Under the pieces are notes generated by a model that worked only from the letters and a program-made list of their open reading frames with translations, was not told where the DNA came from and did no database searches. From contig CP092863.1 in NCBI GenBank assembly GCA_030710605.1, positions 112,312,841 to 112,376,840 on the forward strand: a DNA stretch of 64,000 nt, read 5' to 3'. Shown piece after piece: positions 1-10,229 of this stretch (positions within the stretch are counted from its first letter, which is position 1; each line of letters starts with the position of its first letter). The position numbers were made by a program, and so were the translations under genes. This stretch comes from Cordylochernes scorpioides (lineage: Eukaryota; Arthropoda; Arachnida; Pseudoscorpiones; Chernetidae).

Positions 1-122
1 TTCCGACAGATGGCGCAAGCCATCAGCACAACTTTTAGTTGAACGATCAGAAAATGCGTTTCTCTTAATTTATCCACCTAATCCCAGTACAATTTAACTT
101 TTGTGCTGTTTTTCCACATCTC
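1..122 (-). mobile_element. Penelope-like terminal fragment without ribozyme
   Basis: Reads on the minus strand as a diverged copy of the segment at about 45,905-46,020. Shared landmarks are the GATGGCGCAAGCCATCAGCA block, the 'caaccttaagttgc'-like hairpin region and the 'gtacaat' stretch. It is cut by the window edge, and no hammerhead core is present in the visible part. The family assignment is inferred from the related copies at 10.2 and 45.5 kb. Confidence 0.5.
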
Positions 123-300
123 TTAAATAGTTGGCACATTATCACAGTTAAATTATAATTCTTCAAATCTAAAAAAAGTCACATCTCCCAACAGAATGGA
201 AACTAAAACCAAACGTCAAATTTTCCAGCTAAACACCTCTTTGGAAAATTCTAAAAATTTCATATTATCCACTGTATGGAAACCATGTTCTCCATAAATA

Positions 301-660
301 GTCGGTGGACGAGTGGGTAACACCCTCGATTCCCGACAGTCATGAACCGGGATTGAATCCCACGTTAACATTTTGTTTAATATGTGAATAACCTTCACAT
401 TCATTGTTGTAAATATCATAAACTAGGTTGTTCTTTTTGAGCGGTACCTATTAATGTGATTTTGAACCGAACCATGTTCTTCATAAAAAAAGTCGGTGGA
501 CGAGTGGCTAAAACCCTCGATTCCCGACACCCATGAACCGGGATTGAATCCCGCGTTAACATTTTGTTTAATATGTGAATAGCCTTCACATATTATTCAT
601 TGTTGCAATTATCATAAACTAGGTTGTTCTTGTTGAGCGGTACCTAGTAAAGTGATTTTG
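301..660 (+). mobile_element. Tandem dimer of a tRNA-derived SINE (family A)
   Basis: Two copies (301-470 and 492-660) lie 191 bp apart in direct orientation. Each starts with a tRNA-like head: an A-box-like stretch TGGACGAGTGGGTAACACC (first copy) and a B-box-like GGGATTGAATCCC about 40 bp later. A shared body follows that ends near GAGCGGTACCTA. Further copies lie at 16,001 and 18,245. The head resembles a tRNA of the Leu/Ser type, and Pol III origin is inferred from the boxes. Neither copy has a clear poly-A tail. Confidence 0.7.
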
Positions 661-707
661 AAAACGGCATGTTCCCCAAGTTGACATTCAAAATTTGCTA
701 AATCTTG

Positions 708-985
708 TTAGTACAGATGGAAATTTTGCCGGGAGGGAGGAAATGGATCTATGAAAATAAAGGTCACCTCTTTGGAAGATTGTGAAGTTTTCATTTGATT
801 CATTCTGGATTTCATAAAAATCAAAGTCTGCCCTGGATTGACGAGGGCCATTATCCCGAAACCATGATCTACAGGTGGACGCTTCTCAGTTTGCCAAAGT
901 TGGTGTTGTGGCTTTGTCACCGACCTGAGGCCGCTTGTTCGTGGCGAAGGTCAATAGATGGGGTCTAGTTTTAACGTCTCTTTCA
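708..985 (-). repeat. Dispersed repeat with conserved central block (family P)
   Basis: The block containing GTGACAAAGCCACAACACCA and AACTTTGGCAAACTGA recurs at about 29,830-30,160 (plus) and in the centre of the inverted-repeat element at 21,398-21,609. A short frame (minus here, plus at 29.9 kb) stays open in two copies with the shared peptide TKPQHQLWQT. Nucleotide differences hit codon positions indiscriminately, so coding is not supported. Confidence 0.5.
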
Positions 986-1340
986 AACTGAGAAACAAAT
1001 GGAAGGTACATGGTAAAAAACAAGATCTTACCTAATCAAAAGACTATGATGACATCAGTGTCACCAGATACAGGTTACCTCGAGGTGACACAGTTCTGTC
1101 ATCTCAAATCACATCAGGTTATTATATAACCTGGTCCTACTTGAAGGAGGTATACTAGGTTCCGAGTTAAATTCTACACATGGGTGCATTTTTTTCTTCG
1201 AATTGTGTAAATAAATAGTTCGTTGCCATCACTTGTCGTATTTGAAAAGGCTTAATCCTCACACACACACACGCAAAAATCAGTGTGTAGAAATTCTGTA
1301 TAGACTTGTTCCCATAAATAGGCGTTCAGCCTCGTCGAAA

Positions 1341-1707
1341 TACCCTCTTGGACGAAACTTAAGAGAGAAGTCTTTGATGTCGGTGGTCGTCTATTTTTAT
1401 TTATTTATTTTTTTGAGATAGAGGCAATTTTGTTCACGCTTGGTTATCTCGTGTGTCTCCAACAAAGGTCACTGAAATATCTTTCAGAGTTATTGTCTGA
1501 ATCCCGATATACATGCTAAAAGGTACAACTTCCTTAAGTTTTGTCTATGAGTGTATTTTTCAGAGTTATTGTCTGAATCCCGATATAAATGCTAGAAGAT
1601 ACAACTTCCTTAAGTTTTGTCCATGAGTGTATCTTTTCGAGTTATTGTCTCAGTCCCGATATACATGCTGAAAGGTACAACTTTCTTAAGTTTTGTCTAT
1701 AAGTGTT
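1341..1707 (-). mobile_element. Tc1-like MITE with three 76-bp repeats
   Basis: The left end reads CCCTCTTGGACGAAACTTAA, a mutated form of the CACTCATGGACAAAACTTAA terminus of this family. The right end is its inverse, AAGTTTTGTCTATAAGTG. Between them lie a T-rich segment, the conserved GGTCACTGAAATATCTTTCA block and three tandem copies of the ~76-bp unit. It is the short relative of the multi-kilobase arrays at 15.2, 24.6 and 39.0 kb. Confidence 0.7.
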
Positions 1708-2067
1708 TAGGAAACTTCTTACTTGTCACTAAGTCACTTCCTAAAACCTAATCTCGAGGTATAGTTGGCGCGTAAATCTTCCCTAAGAATGTAGCTGGCT
1801 TCCCAAGATCTAAATAACCACAATTCAACACTGGTCTTACACAACTAACGCCCAAACCCTATTTATTCATAACCATTATGAACGTAACCCGGACTCCTGA
1901 AGTATATACGAAAGTTATTTTTTACCACAATATTTTAATTATATCATTGTATTCGCGATCGAACGTTGTACTGTATGTATTACATCCCAAACACGACGTC
2001 AGCCATCTCTGTCTTGAGCTCGATGTACCATCTCGGTGACCGTTAAGCCAGTGAGTTCCTTTAACAA

Positions 2068-3027
2068 CAACAACAAAAAAGCCTTTATTTAGGGTCACTG
2101 ACCCTATACAGGATTCACCAGAGGTATGCATAAGAACAAAGCAGTGAGACAACGGAAATAGCGATATATACAGAGTAAAAAGAGAAAAAAAAAAAAAAAA
2201 AAACAAGAAAAGGAAAAAAAAAAAAATAATAATAATAATAAGAAAGAGGGAAGCAAGAAATCAACACAAAAAGAGTAGCAGTAAGAAAGTGAGGAGTGAG
2301 TATCACTTGGCCTTCTTCTGAGATATGGACTTGTGGAAACCATAAAACGCCGTAGCAATATACTTATTCTGGGTCATATTGTCAATTATTGATGGAAGTG
2401 AAGCACAGAGTTGCCCAGTTTTGAGCATAAGGGTTCTTCTTTCTTCTTTCAGAGCAGAGCAATCAAAAATATAGTGAGTGATTTCCTTTTGTAGTTTTGA
2501 ATTACAGAAGGTACAAGTCGGGTCCTCACCGCAGAGCATCTTGGTGTGGTTTTCTCTAAAAAAACTTGAAAGTATTCTAACTTGTGCGAGTAGTCTTACA
2601 ACCGGGAAAGGAAAATCCCCTAAAAGGTATCCCTCCGTCATGAAAGATATGTGAATGTCTTTGTAGTGAGAGTATAGCTTAGATTTATCCATTCTTGTAA
2701 GGTCGTTTTGTATAGATTGGTCTGCCGCTGTTTTTAAGAGCCCTGTAATCGCGCTCCTCAGCGTTTCAGGGTCATCACAGGAAACAAGTGCAGGGGATCC
2801 ATTATCGTTAAGCAGATTAGTGAGCTTTTTAATGAAACCGATGGGTGTGCCCGAAGCTTTAGAGAGTTCCCGTGTTCTATTAAAACATATACGTGGCAAT
2901 CTGTCACTGCTCATATTCAACACCCGCAGCCAATACTTCAGGGTTAATTTTAAGGCTGTTACACTCAATGAGATACGACCGGTTTCTAATCTGATTAGGT
3001 AACCTGGAGTGTATCTGGGCAGATTCA
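2068..3027 (-). mobile_element. 5'-truncated LINE retrotransposon insertion
   Basis: The insertion is bounded by a perfect 15-bp target-site duplication, GAGTTCCTTTAACAA, at 2053-2067 and 3028-3042. On the minus strand it runs from a truncated coding 5' end at 3027, through the stop near 2303, to a 3' UTR with a polyadenylation-like AATAAAG and a short (TTG)n tail at 2068. A long A-rich and AAT-rich tract at 2,186-2,240 lies in the UTR. It interrupts the 152-bp satellite, so it is younger than at least one round of satellite amplification. Confidence 0.85.
2303..3027 (-). pseudogene. LINE ORF2 C-terminal fragment (post-RT region, zinc knuckle)
   Basis: The frame is open for about 240 codons inside the LINE and continues for ten codons into the flanking satellite, so the apparent N-terminus (a TTG start near 3058) is not LINE sequence. 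The retrotransposon part begins around the NLPRYTPGYL stretch. Features of the family are the KYWLRVL helix after the RT thumb and a terminal cysteine/histidine motif, C-x2-C-x8-H-x5-C, within residues 184-201 (CTFCNSK...ITHYIFDC). That arrangement is typical of the C-terminus of I/Jockey/CR1-type ORF2 proteins. The endonuclease domain and the RT catalytic YADD are missing because of 5' truncation, so it cannot be autonomous. The clade is not determined. Confidence 0.75.
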
Positions 3028-3480
3028 GAGTTCCTTTAACAAACAATTCATTTAACAAACAATAGTAAAATCATCTTATTCGCGATCGAACGTTGTACTG
3101 TACGTATTACATCCCAAACACGACGTCAGCCATCTCTGTCTTGAGCTCGATGTACCATCTCGGTGACCGTTAAGCCAGTGAGTTCCTTTAACAAACAATT
3201 CATTTAACAAACAATAGTAAAATCATCTTATTCGCGATCGAACGTTGTACTGTATGTATTACATCCCAAACACGACGTCAGCCATCTCTGTCTTGAGCTC
3301 GATGTACCATCTCGGTGACCGTTAAGCCAGTGAGTTCCTTTAACAAACAATTCATTTAACAAACAATAGTAATATCATTTTATTCGCGATCGAACGTTGT
3401 ACTGTACGTATTACATCCCAAACACGACGTCAGCCATCTCTGTCTTGAGCTCGATGTACCATCTCGGCGACAGTTAAAGC

Positions 3481-4005
3481 CATAATACCACAATATATGT
3501 ACATGCAATTATACACATGACCAGATATTCTTGGTCAAATATTCAAATATACAGAAAGTTATTAATATAATAAAAACTCTAATAATTCTCCAATAACTTG
3601 CATATTTTCATTCTAAAATATTCCTTAAAACTTTCTTCAATCTGTAAATTTTTTTCCTCGAATACACACACTACTTTACAATTTGATTAATATAACTAAA
3701 TTTGCATACCAATCCTTTGTACATATTTCAATTGTGTTGATATTTTTTCCTATTTTCATCTAACTAAATTGCATACTAATTCTTGTACATATTTCAAATG
3801 GTCCTTTCTTTCTTTTTATGTTTAGTTTACCTTTAAAGTACAAGTGTTCCTAGGGAGACCTAGCGCTCCAAGTCGAAATAAAACAAGAATATTAAAAGGT
3901 TATAATAAAAGATGAATCTAAGATAAAAGCTTATAATTATTATTAATCTAACTTAATTCTATTGACGTTATGTGGCGCGCTGAGTTTGTTGTTGACACAC
4001 ATTAA
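3481..4005. other. AT-rich spacer, nothing recognised
   Basis: Low-complexity AT-rich sequence with poly-T runs. A partly repeated phrase (AACTAAATT.GCATAC.AAT) occurs twice, at about 3,695 and 3,760. No open frame, RNA gene or element end could be supported. Confidence 0.5.
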
Positions 4006-4604
4006 ATATGTTATAATACCTTGATAAAGGTTGGCGTTCAGCCAACTGAAATCTATATTAATAAAATGGAAATTTCATAAGTGTTGTTCGCTAAAAACTT
4101 TCGTTACAACGCATCAATTTCGACCAAATTTTCAACATTTATGTAAAACGAGATGGAGCAGGTTTTGCTTAACATCAAAATATTTTTCCTAACATTAACA
4201 TGCGTAACTTCGGTGTTATCGATTAAATACAAAAAAAAATCAACAGAGTTAATTTTATTTATATATAAATACAAAAAAAAAATTCAACAGAGTTGATTTT
4301 TTTACATACTAGCTAATAATCTCAATCTAAAAAAATATTCAAAACAAGCAATTTTAAGATAACACCATATGTAAAACAGTCGGCCAAGAAAACAACAACT
4401 ATATTACATCTTTCTCACATATTCACACACAATCTTGATTAATAATTAAAACTAATCTTTAACATTGTTTATTATACTTCATAATATATAATATTCGTTA
4501 GGCAAACTTTCACTCGGATAAAACCCGGGCGAAGCCGGGTACACATCCGCTAGTATTGGTAATATAAATGATGTTTTGATCTAATATATGCCTTTTTAAT
4601 TAAA
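4006..4604 (+). mobile_element. Right half of a foldback MITE, split by a Helitron
   Basis: The sequence 4006-4051 joined to 4554-4604 matches the right arm of the palindromic element at 5581-5776 (ACCTTGATAAAGGTTGGCGT ... TATGCCTTTTTAATTAA). The left arm is absent here. The break is exactly at the Helitron insertion described separately. The uninterrupted reading AACTGAAATATTGG is reconstituted across the break and agrees with the intact copy at 5.7 kb. Confidence 0.8.
4052..4553 (+). mobile_element. Non-autonomous Helitron, 502 bp
   Basis: It begins with TCTATATTAATAAAA, the classic Helitron 5' TC end, and finishes with CTAG, a CTRR end. A 3' subterminal hairpin at 4523-4540 (ACCCGG stem, GCGAAG loop, CCGGGT stem) lies 9 nt before the CTAG. 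It is inserted between A (4051) and T (4554) with no target duplication, as Helitrons do. Removing it restores the arm of the foldback MITE. No Rep or helicase coding capacity is present, so it must have been mobilised in trans. The boundaries are supported at both ends and by the empty-site comparison. Confidence 0.92.
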
Positions 4605-5182
4605 GATTAATCTATATGTAGATTGCGTACTTATGTACAAGAAGAATTTACGCTACCTATCATGGCTTAGTACAATTTGAATAAGTATGAAAAAACAAAA
4701 GACAGACAAGATACTACGGAAGCCGGCAGTAGTGAGGTATTGTAAAGTACACGTTTGTAGGAACAAGGATGGAAAATTGAAGGAAAAATTCTCTTTCCTT
4801 TAGAACTTGTCGTACTAATGGTCCATTTAGTTGGTCACCTTCAGATGTCCCCGAGTCCTTGAATTGTTTGTTTACCTGAAGATTTTGTTTTTACAACGGT
4901 AACTATCTTTTATTGCCAAGTTTTGTGAATTTGTTAGTTCTTTGATGGTTTTGAATGGGTGAAATGTACTGTTCTGTGTATAGTAGGGAAAAAGTAATAA
5001 TGGGAAGTTTTCTTGATGATTTTAAGATGCCATTGTGATTTTTTAAAATAAATTTACTGGTAAAGTACGGTCATACATGAACATACTTCCTTGTGATTAA
5101 AGGTCGTTGGAATGATGGGATTTTCCTGCAGTGACCTTGGTGTTGTCTTAACGGCAGTATCTTCTGCAAGTTTATATATAAA
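4605..5182. other. Spacer, nothing recognised
   Basis: AT-rich, single-copy-looking sequence between two mobile elements. No open frame, RNA gene or repeat was supported. Confidence 0.4.
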
Positions 5183-5384
5183 CACTCAAGGACAGAATTT
5201 GAGTAAGTGGAAAGTATTGATGTCATCGGTCTTCTATTTATTTATTTTTTTAAGAAGAAGAAGACAGAGTCAAATTTTAGTTCACACTTGGTTATCTCGT
5301 ATGTCTTCAATAAAGGTCACTGTAATATCTTTCAGAGTTATTGTCTGAATTCATATTATACATTAAAATTTTTGTCTATTGGTG
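5183..5384 (-). mobile_element. Solo Tc1-like MITE, one-unit form
   Basis: The left end is CACTCAAGGACAGAATTTGA and the right end ATTTTTGTCTATTGGTG, imperfect inverted forms of the 76-bp-repeat family ends. The interior holds the T-rich tract and the GGTCACTGTAATATCTTTCA block, then a single, partly deleted 76-bp unit. At about 202 bp it represents the unexpanded state of the element that forms the long arrays elsewhere. Confidence 0.75.
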
Positions 5385-5580
5385 TATTTTGTCTTTTTTT
5401 TTTAGGTGAGAAATATTTTCTGATTTTTTTTTTTGTGAATTATTTTCTGTTGTTGCTTTTAGATTCAATTTTCCTTAATTACCATTTTTGATTGAAAAAA
5501 ATGTTGGAAAACTACACGTTTAAAAAGGACGAATCTAAAAAACAAATTTGAATTATAAAATAATTCCTATAATAAATTAT

Positions 5581-5776
5581 TTAATTAAAAAGGCATATAT
5601 TGGATCAAAATATAATTTATTTTACCAATATTTCAGTTGGCTGAACGCCAACCTTTATCAAGGTGTTATAACACAGATTAAAATGTTATAACTCCTTGAT
5701 AAAGGTTGGCGTTCAACCAAATGAAATATTGGTAAAATAAATTATATTTTGATCCAATATATGCCTTTTTAATTAA
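5581..5776. mobile_element. Foldback MITE, near-perfect palindrome
   Basis: The left arm (5581 onward, TTAATTAAAAAGGCATATAT) and right arm (ending at 5776) are almost perfect reverse complements over about 90 bp. A short loop around 5,676 (TAACACAGATTAAAATG) separates them. The TTAATTAA ends may include a TTAA or TA target duplication. No coding capacity. Confidence 0.85.
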
Positions 5777-6245
5777 AGCTCTATTTATGGAAGCTCTATT
5801 TTCAAAATAGTAAGTTATTGTTAGGATTTTTATAAGTTGTTTTTCATAGATTTATATATTTATATTTTTGACCAGATGACCGGACTACTTTGCATGTATA
5901 TATTTGGTTTTAGAAATGATATAAATTAGTTAGTTAAGAAAGTAAATTAAAAGTATCAATTTCTTGGAGGTGTTGGGGATTACTCTACTCGATGGTAGAA
6001 TAGGAAAGTCTTAGCTCCTAACAGTTATCTATCCGAATTTTTTTCACACATAAACACACACACCAAATATTAAAAGTGGGACAGTAGTTCCCCAGTATAT
6101 GGACATGAAGAACCTTGTGCTAGAACCTGTGTTGTTATCCAACAGCATGTGTGTGTGTTACCGTAGCATGTTCATATCAAATGGCTCAGTATAAAATTCT
6201 TATTGTACCATTTCAATGTTTAACATTTACACCTATCTTATCTTC
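5777..6245. other. AT-rich spacer, nothing recognised
   Basis: Low-complexity AT-rich sequence with a CACACA run near 6,052. No supported gene or element. Confidence 0.4.
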
Positions 6246-6895
6246 TTTGGCCTGGGGAATCTAACCTTTTTTTGGACAATCTTGGTGGCGTACAGCACCT
6301 TGGTACTTTGTTACAGTATGGTGTTTGTCTGTTTGCTACATCCATTTTTGGGCTCAAAAATCATACACTCTGGTTAGTAACCCGTAAAACCATATTCTCT
6401 CTCTCACTCCCTTATATGGGCGTTTATATGGACGTTATAATAAATCAGTTTCAATCTCTCTCTTCCTCTTACCTTATATATCTTGAATTGGGTAACACCA
6501 GCCATCATATAGACCTGCCCACTCTGTGGGAAAGAACTCTCGCAGTCCACCGGTGGCGGAGTCTTTCCGCAGGGGGCTCTACCAATGATGACTTGTATAT
6601 ATTTTATATATTTATATCAATTTATTAATATATTTATCATTATATAATCATATTTATTCATATTTATATTTACTCTGTATTTAACCTTATATAATCTTAT
6701 ATGGACATTGTAATAAAGTAGTTTCAATCTCAATCTCTCTTATATTCCCTGGCCTGGGGAATCTAACCTTTTTTTAACAACCTTGATGGAGTGCAGCACC
6801 TTGGTACTTTGCTACAGTACGGTTTGTCTATTTGCTACATCAAATTTTTGGGGCTCAAAAATCAAACACTTTGGTTAGTAGCCCGTAAAACAGGT
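6246..6895 (+). repeat. Duplicated LINE-type 3' segments
   Basis: Two related segments start at GCCTGGGGAATCTAACC (about 6,250 and 6,750). Each runs through CAGCACCTTGGTACTTTG to a block ending GGTTAGTA(A/G)CCCGTAAAA. Between them lies a different LINE-like 3' end with GGGAAAGAACTCTCGCAGTC (6,529-6,548), an AT-rich UTR and an AATAAAGTAGTTTCAATCTC tail near 6,711-6,730. That second tail recurs at 30.2, 45.4, 48.7 and 51.7 kb. The residual frames are degraded. Confidence 0.6.
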
Positions 6896-7215
6896 CCTGT
6901 AGACGGATCAGGCCTGTCATCCTGGAGGCCTTCACCATCATCCCCCCTGACCCGCAGAGCTGGGTCTTCTGGCATGGCCTGGAAGACGACGCCCAGAACA
7001 TCCTAGCGTCTGCCAAGTCCCGTATATTCAAGCATTTCTTGGGCCTGGAATTACGACGGGTTCAAGAAGACCTCGTCTGGAGAAGGACCCTATCAAGATG
7101 GTGGAGCCTTTCTTACTTATAAATCATTGCAAATATTCCCGATATTTTTCATTTATTCATTTAAAATGTATTATTGACTAGATGTCAATAAAAGTGTTTC
7201 AATTCTCTCTCTCTT
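6896..7215 (+). pseudogene. Retroelement C-terminal coding fragment plus 3' UTR (family C)
   Basis: One frame reads a coherent peptide, about 65 codons from 6,910 to 7,110, including SWVFWHGLEDDAQNILASAK and ELRRVQEDLVWRRTLSRWW. The same peptide, with substitutions, is encoded at about 27.7-28.1, 48.4 and 51.4 kb (ASAKTH, YKYFLD.ELR, EDLVWRRTLSRWG). Repetition at several loci with the frame preserved indicates a retrotransposon C-terminus. A 3' UTR with CAATAAAAGTG and a CTCTCT tail follows. The parent family is not identified. Confidence 0.6.
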
Positions 7216-7654
7216 TGAATGTTTAAAATCCATGTCTACTGTATCCTGAGACCAATGTTGAGACGTAAGCAACAGAACCTGCTGAAAGACGACCCCACAA
7301 GTCCCTACAGGCGGTTCCAGATGGCTGAGGAGGGAGAGAGGCATTATTCCACGGCACACCTGCCGGCGGGGACACAAAGGAACCTACCTTCCCAGGATCG
7401 CCTGCTGTTGTCGACATACCTTCACCAGAGATTCCATTCTAGCCAACTTACCAGATTCTTCCTGAGACCACAAAACTGTTGAATACAAATTGCATATATT
7501 GTAGCGTAGAAATCAAGTCTTAGTATATCTTAAGATGTCTTCTACTTTCTTTATCTCGCTGGGTGAAGTAGAATGCGTCTGCCTTTGTCATTAAGACTGG
7601 GATAAATACTCAGTGGCAGGCCGACTTAGTTCCAAAAGAAATGACCGACAAACA
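7216..7654 (+). other. Spacer with an 87-codon open frame and a LINE-like remnant
   Basis: A GC-richer stretch (7,219-7,482) is open on the plus strand for 87 codons, but the frame starts at a non-ATG codon; the first ATG is near 7,255. It has no recognised domain and may be a retroelement ORF1 remnant. The following 7,540-7,640 (GGTGAAGTAGAATGCGTCTG) matches, directly or inverted, segments at 13.6 and 58.2 kb, so it is also repetitive. Confidence 0.35.
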
Positions 7655-7784
7655 ATTTTGTTCACACTTAGTTATCTCGTGTGTCTTCAATAAAGGTCAC
7701 TGTAATATCTTTCAGAGTTATTGTCTGAATCCCAATATATATGCTAAAAGGTACAACTTCCTTAAGTTTTGTCCATGAGTGTAT
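7655..7784 (-). mobile_element. Truncated Tc1-like MITE copy
   Basis: Contains TTGTTCACACTTAGTTATCT, the GGTCACTGTAATATCTTTCA block and one 76-bp unit ending GTTTTGTCCATGAGTG. The opposite inverted end is missing. Confidence 0.75.
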
Positions 7785-8300
7785 TTCTATTTAATTAATA
7801 TGTATGATTTATCATTTAAGGGGGTTTAAATAAAATAGTTTTAAAATCTAAAAATCTACAACACTTTTTTGATCTATGGACATATATTATCGTAAAAATA
7901 TATTTAAAACATTTTCTCGGATTTAGTTTTTAACTTTTCTGATAGTCTTGTAAATTTCATCCTTGCCATGGCTCTATGTGATTCGGTATCTAGTCAAAGT
8001 GTATGGAAGAATGAAATCTGACACAGCTATTGTTTGAAGTTGAAGTGATTTGATATGTCTGACGTGACTGGTGAAGAATGCTGGGTAGTTTGGAAGTCTG
8101 AGGATGTGTTACGTAAGAGTAACGTCGTTAAGTGAAATGGACACCAAAAGATTGGGTTTCACATTTGGAAGGATCAAAGTCGTCCCTTAACTAATGTTGA
8201 AGCCAAATTTCCTTTCATCCATTTACTATTCCAAAATAACTTTATTAGGTACCGCTCAAATACCTAGCTTATGTTATTTACAACGAATAATATAAGAACA
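7785..8300. other. Spacer with a SINE remnant at its right end
   Basis: Mostly unique-looking sequence. Positions 8,245-8,295 (TTAGGTACCGCTCAA onward) are the inverted 3' body of SINE family A. Nothing else is recognised. Confidence 0.45.
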
Positions 8301-8800
8301 GGTGGTGGTGTCTTGTCCATGTAGCAGATCAGATCGGTCCGTGCACCCTGATCACAATACCGTCCAACTGAGGTGGTGGTGTCTTGTCCATGTAGCAGAT
8401 CAGATCGGTCCGTGCACCCTGATCACAATACCGTCCAACTGAGGTGATGGTGTCTTGTCCATGTAGCAAATCAGATCGGTTCGTGAACCCTGATCACAAT
8501 ACCGTCCAACTGAGGTGGTGGTGTCTTGTCCATGTAGCAAATCAGATCGGTTCGTGAACCCTGATCACAATACCGTCCAACTGAGGTGATGGTGTCTTGT
8601 CCATGTAGCAAATCAGATCGGTTCGTGAACCCTGATCACAATACCGTCCAACTGAGGTGGTGGTGTCTTGTCCATGTAGCAAATCAGATCGGTTCGTGAA
8701 CCCTGATCACAATACCGTCCAACTGAGGTGGTGGTGTCTTGTCCATGTAGCAAATCAGATCGGTTCGTGCATCCTGATCACAATACCGGCCAACTGAGGT
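8301..8800. repeat. 71-bp satellite, seven units
   Basis: Each unit runs GGTGGTGGTGTCTTGTCCAT ... CACAATACCGTCCAACTGA with starts at 8301, 8372 and so on, every 71 bp. Units fall into two sub-variants (GGTCCGTGCACC early, GGTTCGTGAACC later) arranged in blocks. The array abuts the 3' end of the LINE fragment on its right. Confidence 0.9.
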
Positions 8801-9196
8801 ACCGTATGGATGTCCTCTTCTGGATTGATGTCTGCCATATAGAAGGTCGCAAGGATATGGCCGGGTATATATGTTCCGGAGTGAGTTGGGTGTTATGACA
8901 GTTATTGCAGTTCCTGTAGGATCTAGTCATATCAGGGTTTATCTTCATTCCTTTAAAATGTCTTGTTCTAATTCTTGAAATTGTTGTTGTTAATTCTCTG
9001 TTAATGTTGAGGTTGCATATGGGCTGGGGTATTTTGGTTTTTGTAATGAGTTTTGTTATTGTATTTGCGTCTTTCGGCGTTATTGCATTGGTTTCCAGTG
9101 TCTGTTTTCGTCCTTCCTTCGCTAAGCCATCAGTCTGTTCATTACCCTCTATTCCAACATGAGCTGGTATCCATTGCATGGTACATCCCTTGTCCA
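8801..9196 (-). pseudogene. LINE C-terminal fragment: RNase H end and zinc-knuckle remnant
   Basis: On the minus strand the frame encodes MQWIPAHVGIEGNEQTDGLA, the end of a retroelement RNase H domain (the H-x-G-x-x-GNE-x-x-D signature, with the final acidic D and flanking LA helix). About 70 residues later comes CNNCHNTQLTPEHI, a degraded cysteine/histidine motif lacking its last cysteine. LINEs with a C-terminal RNase H belong to the I superfamily. The reverse transcriptase is missing, the apparent start is a TTG codon, and the last codons run into the 71-bp satellite. A related zinc-knuckle fragment lies at 43,082. Confidence 0.75.
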
Positions 9197-9249
9197 ATGT
9201 GCCAAGTCAGACAAGATAAGAACAAGTTCTTCACATACACAAAAAAAGT

Positions 9250-9312
9250 ATCCAATGCGGGATTCGATCCCGGTTCATGACTGTCGGTAATCGAAGGTTT
9301 ATACCGCCGACT
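9250..9312 (-). mobile_element. SINE tRNA-like head, isolated
   Basis: On the minus strand the copy has the B box GGGATCGAATCCC and a preceding GACAGTCATGAACC segment, as in SINE family A and in the copy at 58,485. The body is not continuous with family A here. Confidence 0.6.
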
Positions 9313-9353
9313 TCTTTTTGCTATGGTTTTCATCCATTTTATACTGTCGCCCT

Positions 9354-9585
9354 CTCCACTTCTTCCATCCATATTTCTATTTTTTTTTTTCCAAATCCAT
9401 ATTCTTATTTTTCATAGGATCATTCAAATAATAATCTGTATATATTTATCATGTGTATATAATCTTTCTCCATTTTTACCCCTTTGTATATTTCCCACTT
9501 TCATAGGTTTCTCCTACTTGTAACCCCAAGGAGAATCCTCTGTAAGACCTGTGTGTCTTAATAAAGGTTTTTGTGTGTGTGTGTG
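9354..9585 (+). mobile_element. LINE 3'-end insertion with (TG)n tail
   Basis: Bounded by a 12-bp duplication, TACTGTCGCCCT, at 9342-9353 and 9586-9597. The insert is a non-coding 3' UTR with TAAGACCTGTGTGTCTTAAT, an AATAAAG signal and a (TG)n tail. The same 3' motif (AAGACCTGTGGTCTTAATAA) ends repeats at 19.2, 20.7, 20.8 and, inverted, 58.9 kb. Confidence 0.8.
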
Positions 9586-9597
9586 TACTGTCGCCCT

Positions 9598-9774
9598 TTT
9601 TTTTAAGGTGTAGAAAGTTATACTAGTGAAGTATTGATGTAAATAGACTTTATAAGTTCAACTATAGAAGAAAGCAGGTAAACCTAACAATTGTTACAGG
9701 TAGAAATGTCTTTTAAATAATCCATAACAAACAAAAGAGATAGAGAGAAATAGCTCACAAACAATCTTTACAGT
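9598..9774. other. Spacer, nothing recognised
   Basis: AT-rich sequence without supported features. Confidence 0.4.
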
Positions 9775-10195
9775 ATTAGAGCTCTAAAGAAGCGGTCTAG
9801 TAGATTAAATTGGCTAAACCGCTGGGAGGGTTCACCACTGATGAGCCAAGCCCTTTCAATATATATGTCACATTCTGCTTATAAATTATTAGTAGATGTA
9901 AATTTTTACGCTGTTAGGAATTATGTAAATATTTGTAACTATATAAAAAGGCGCGTGATTGAAATAAATTGAGTCAGACGATTAAATCTTCTCTCTTCCT
10001 TTACGCAAAAAACAATATCATCTGCATATTGGCGTGTACAGATAATCATAGTAACGTTTCATATATATATATATATATATATAAATTATCACAGTATGGA
10101 CAGTATAAGTTCGTTTTATATGTGAAAAGAAGCATTCGCGTTTTGGTGTTTTCATTTGTATTATATAGATGGTGTGTTATTGCTATGTATTAATT
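9775..10195 (+). mobile_element. Copy of the GTTCACCACTGATGAGCC repeat family
   Basis: Contains GGAGGGTTCACCACTGATGA at about 9,825 and the distal AGCATTCGCGTTTT segment near 10,130, both shared with the complete inverted-repeat element at 46,272-46,695. An (AT)n run occupies about 10,057-10,083. The ends are degraded. Confidence 0.55.
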
Positions 10196-10229
10196 TATGA
10201 CATAAAGGGCTCCTGATTTTTATTATATA

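Larger units (their letters stand above)
1951..3480. repeat. 152-bp satellite, about four units, split by a LINE
   Basis: Units begin with ATTCGCGATCGAACGTTGTA at 1951, 3078, 3230 and 3382, giving a period of 152 bp for the last three. The gap between the first and second is caused by the LINE inserted at 2068-3027. Each unit contains the ACACGACGTCAGCCATCTCT block. Units are nearly identical, which indicates recent amplification or homogenisation. Confidence 0.85.
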
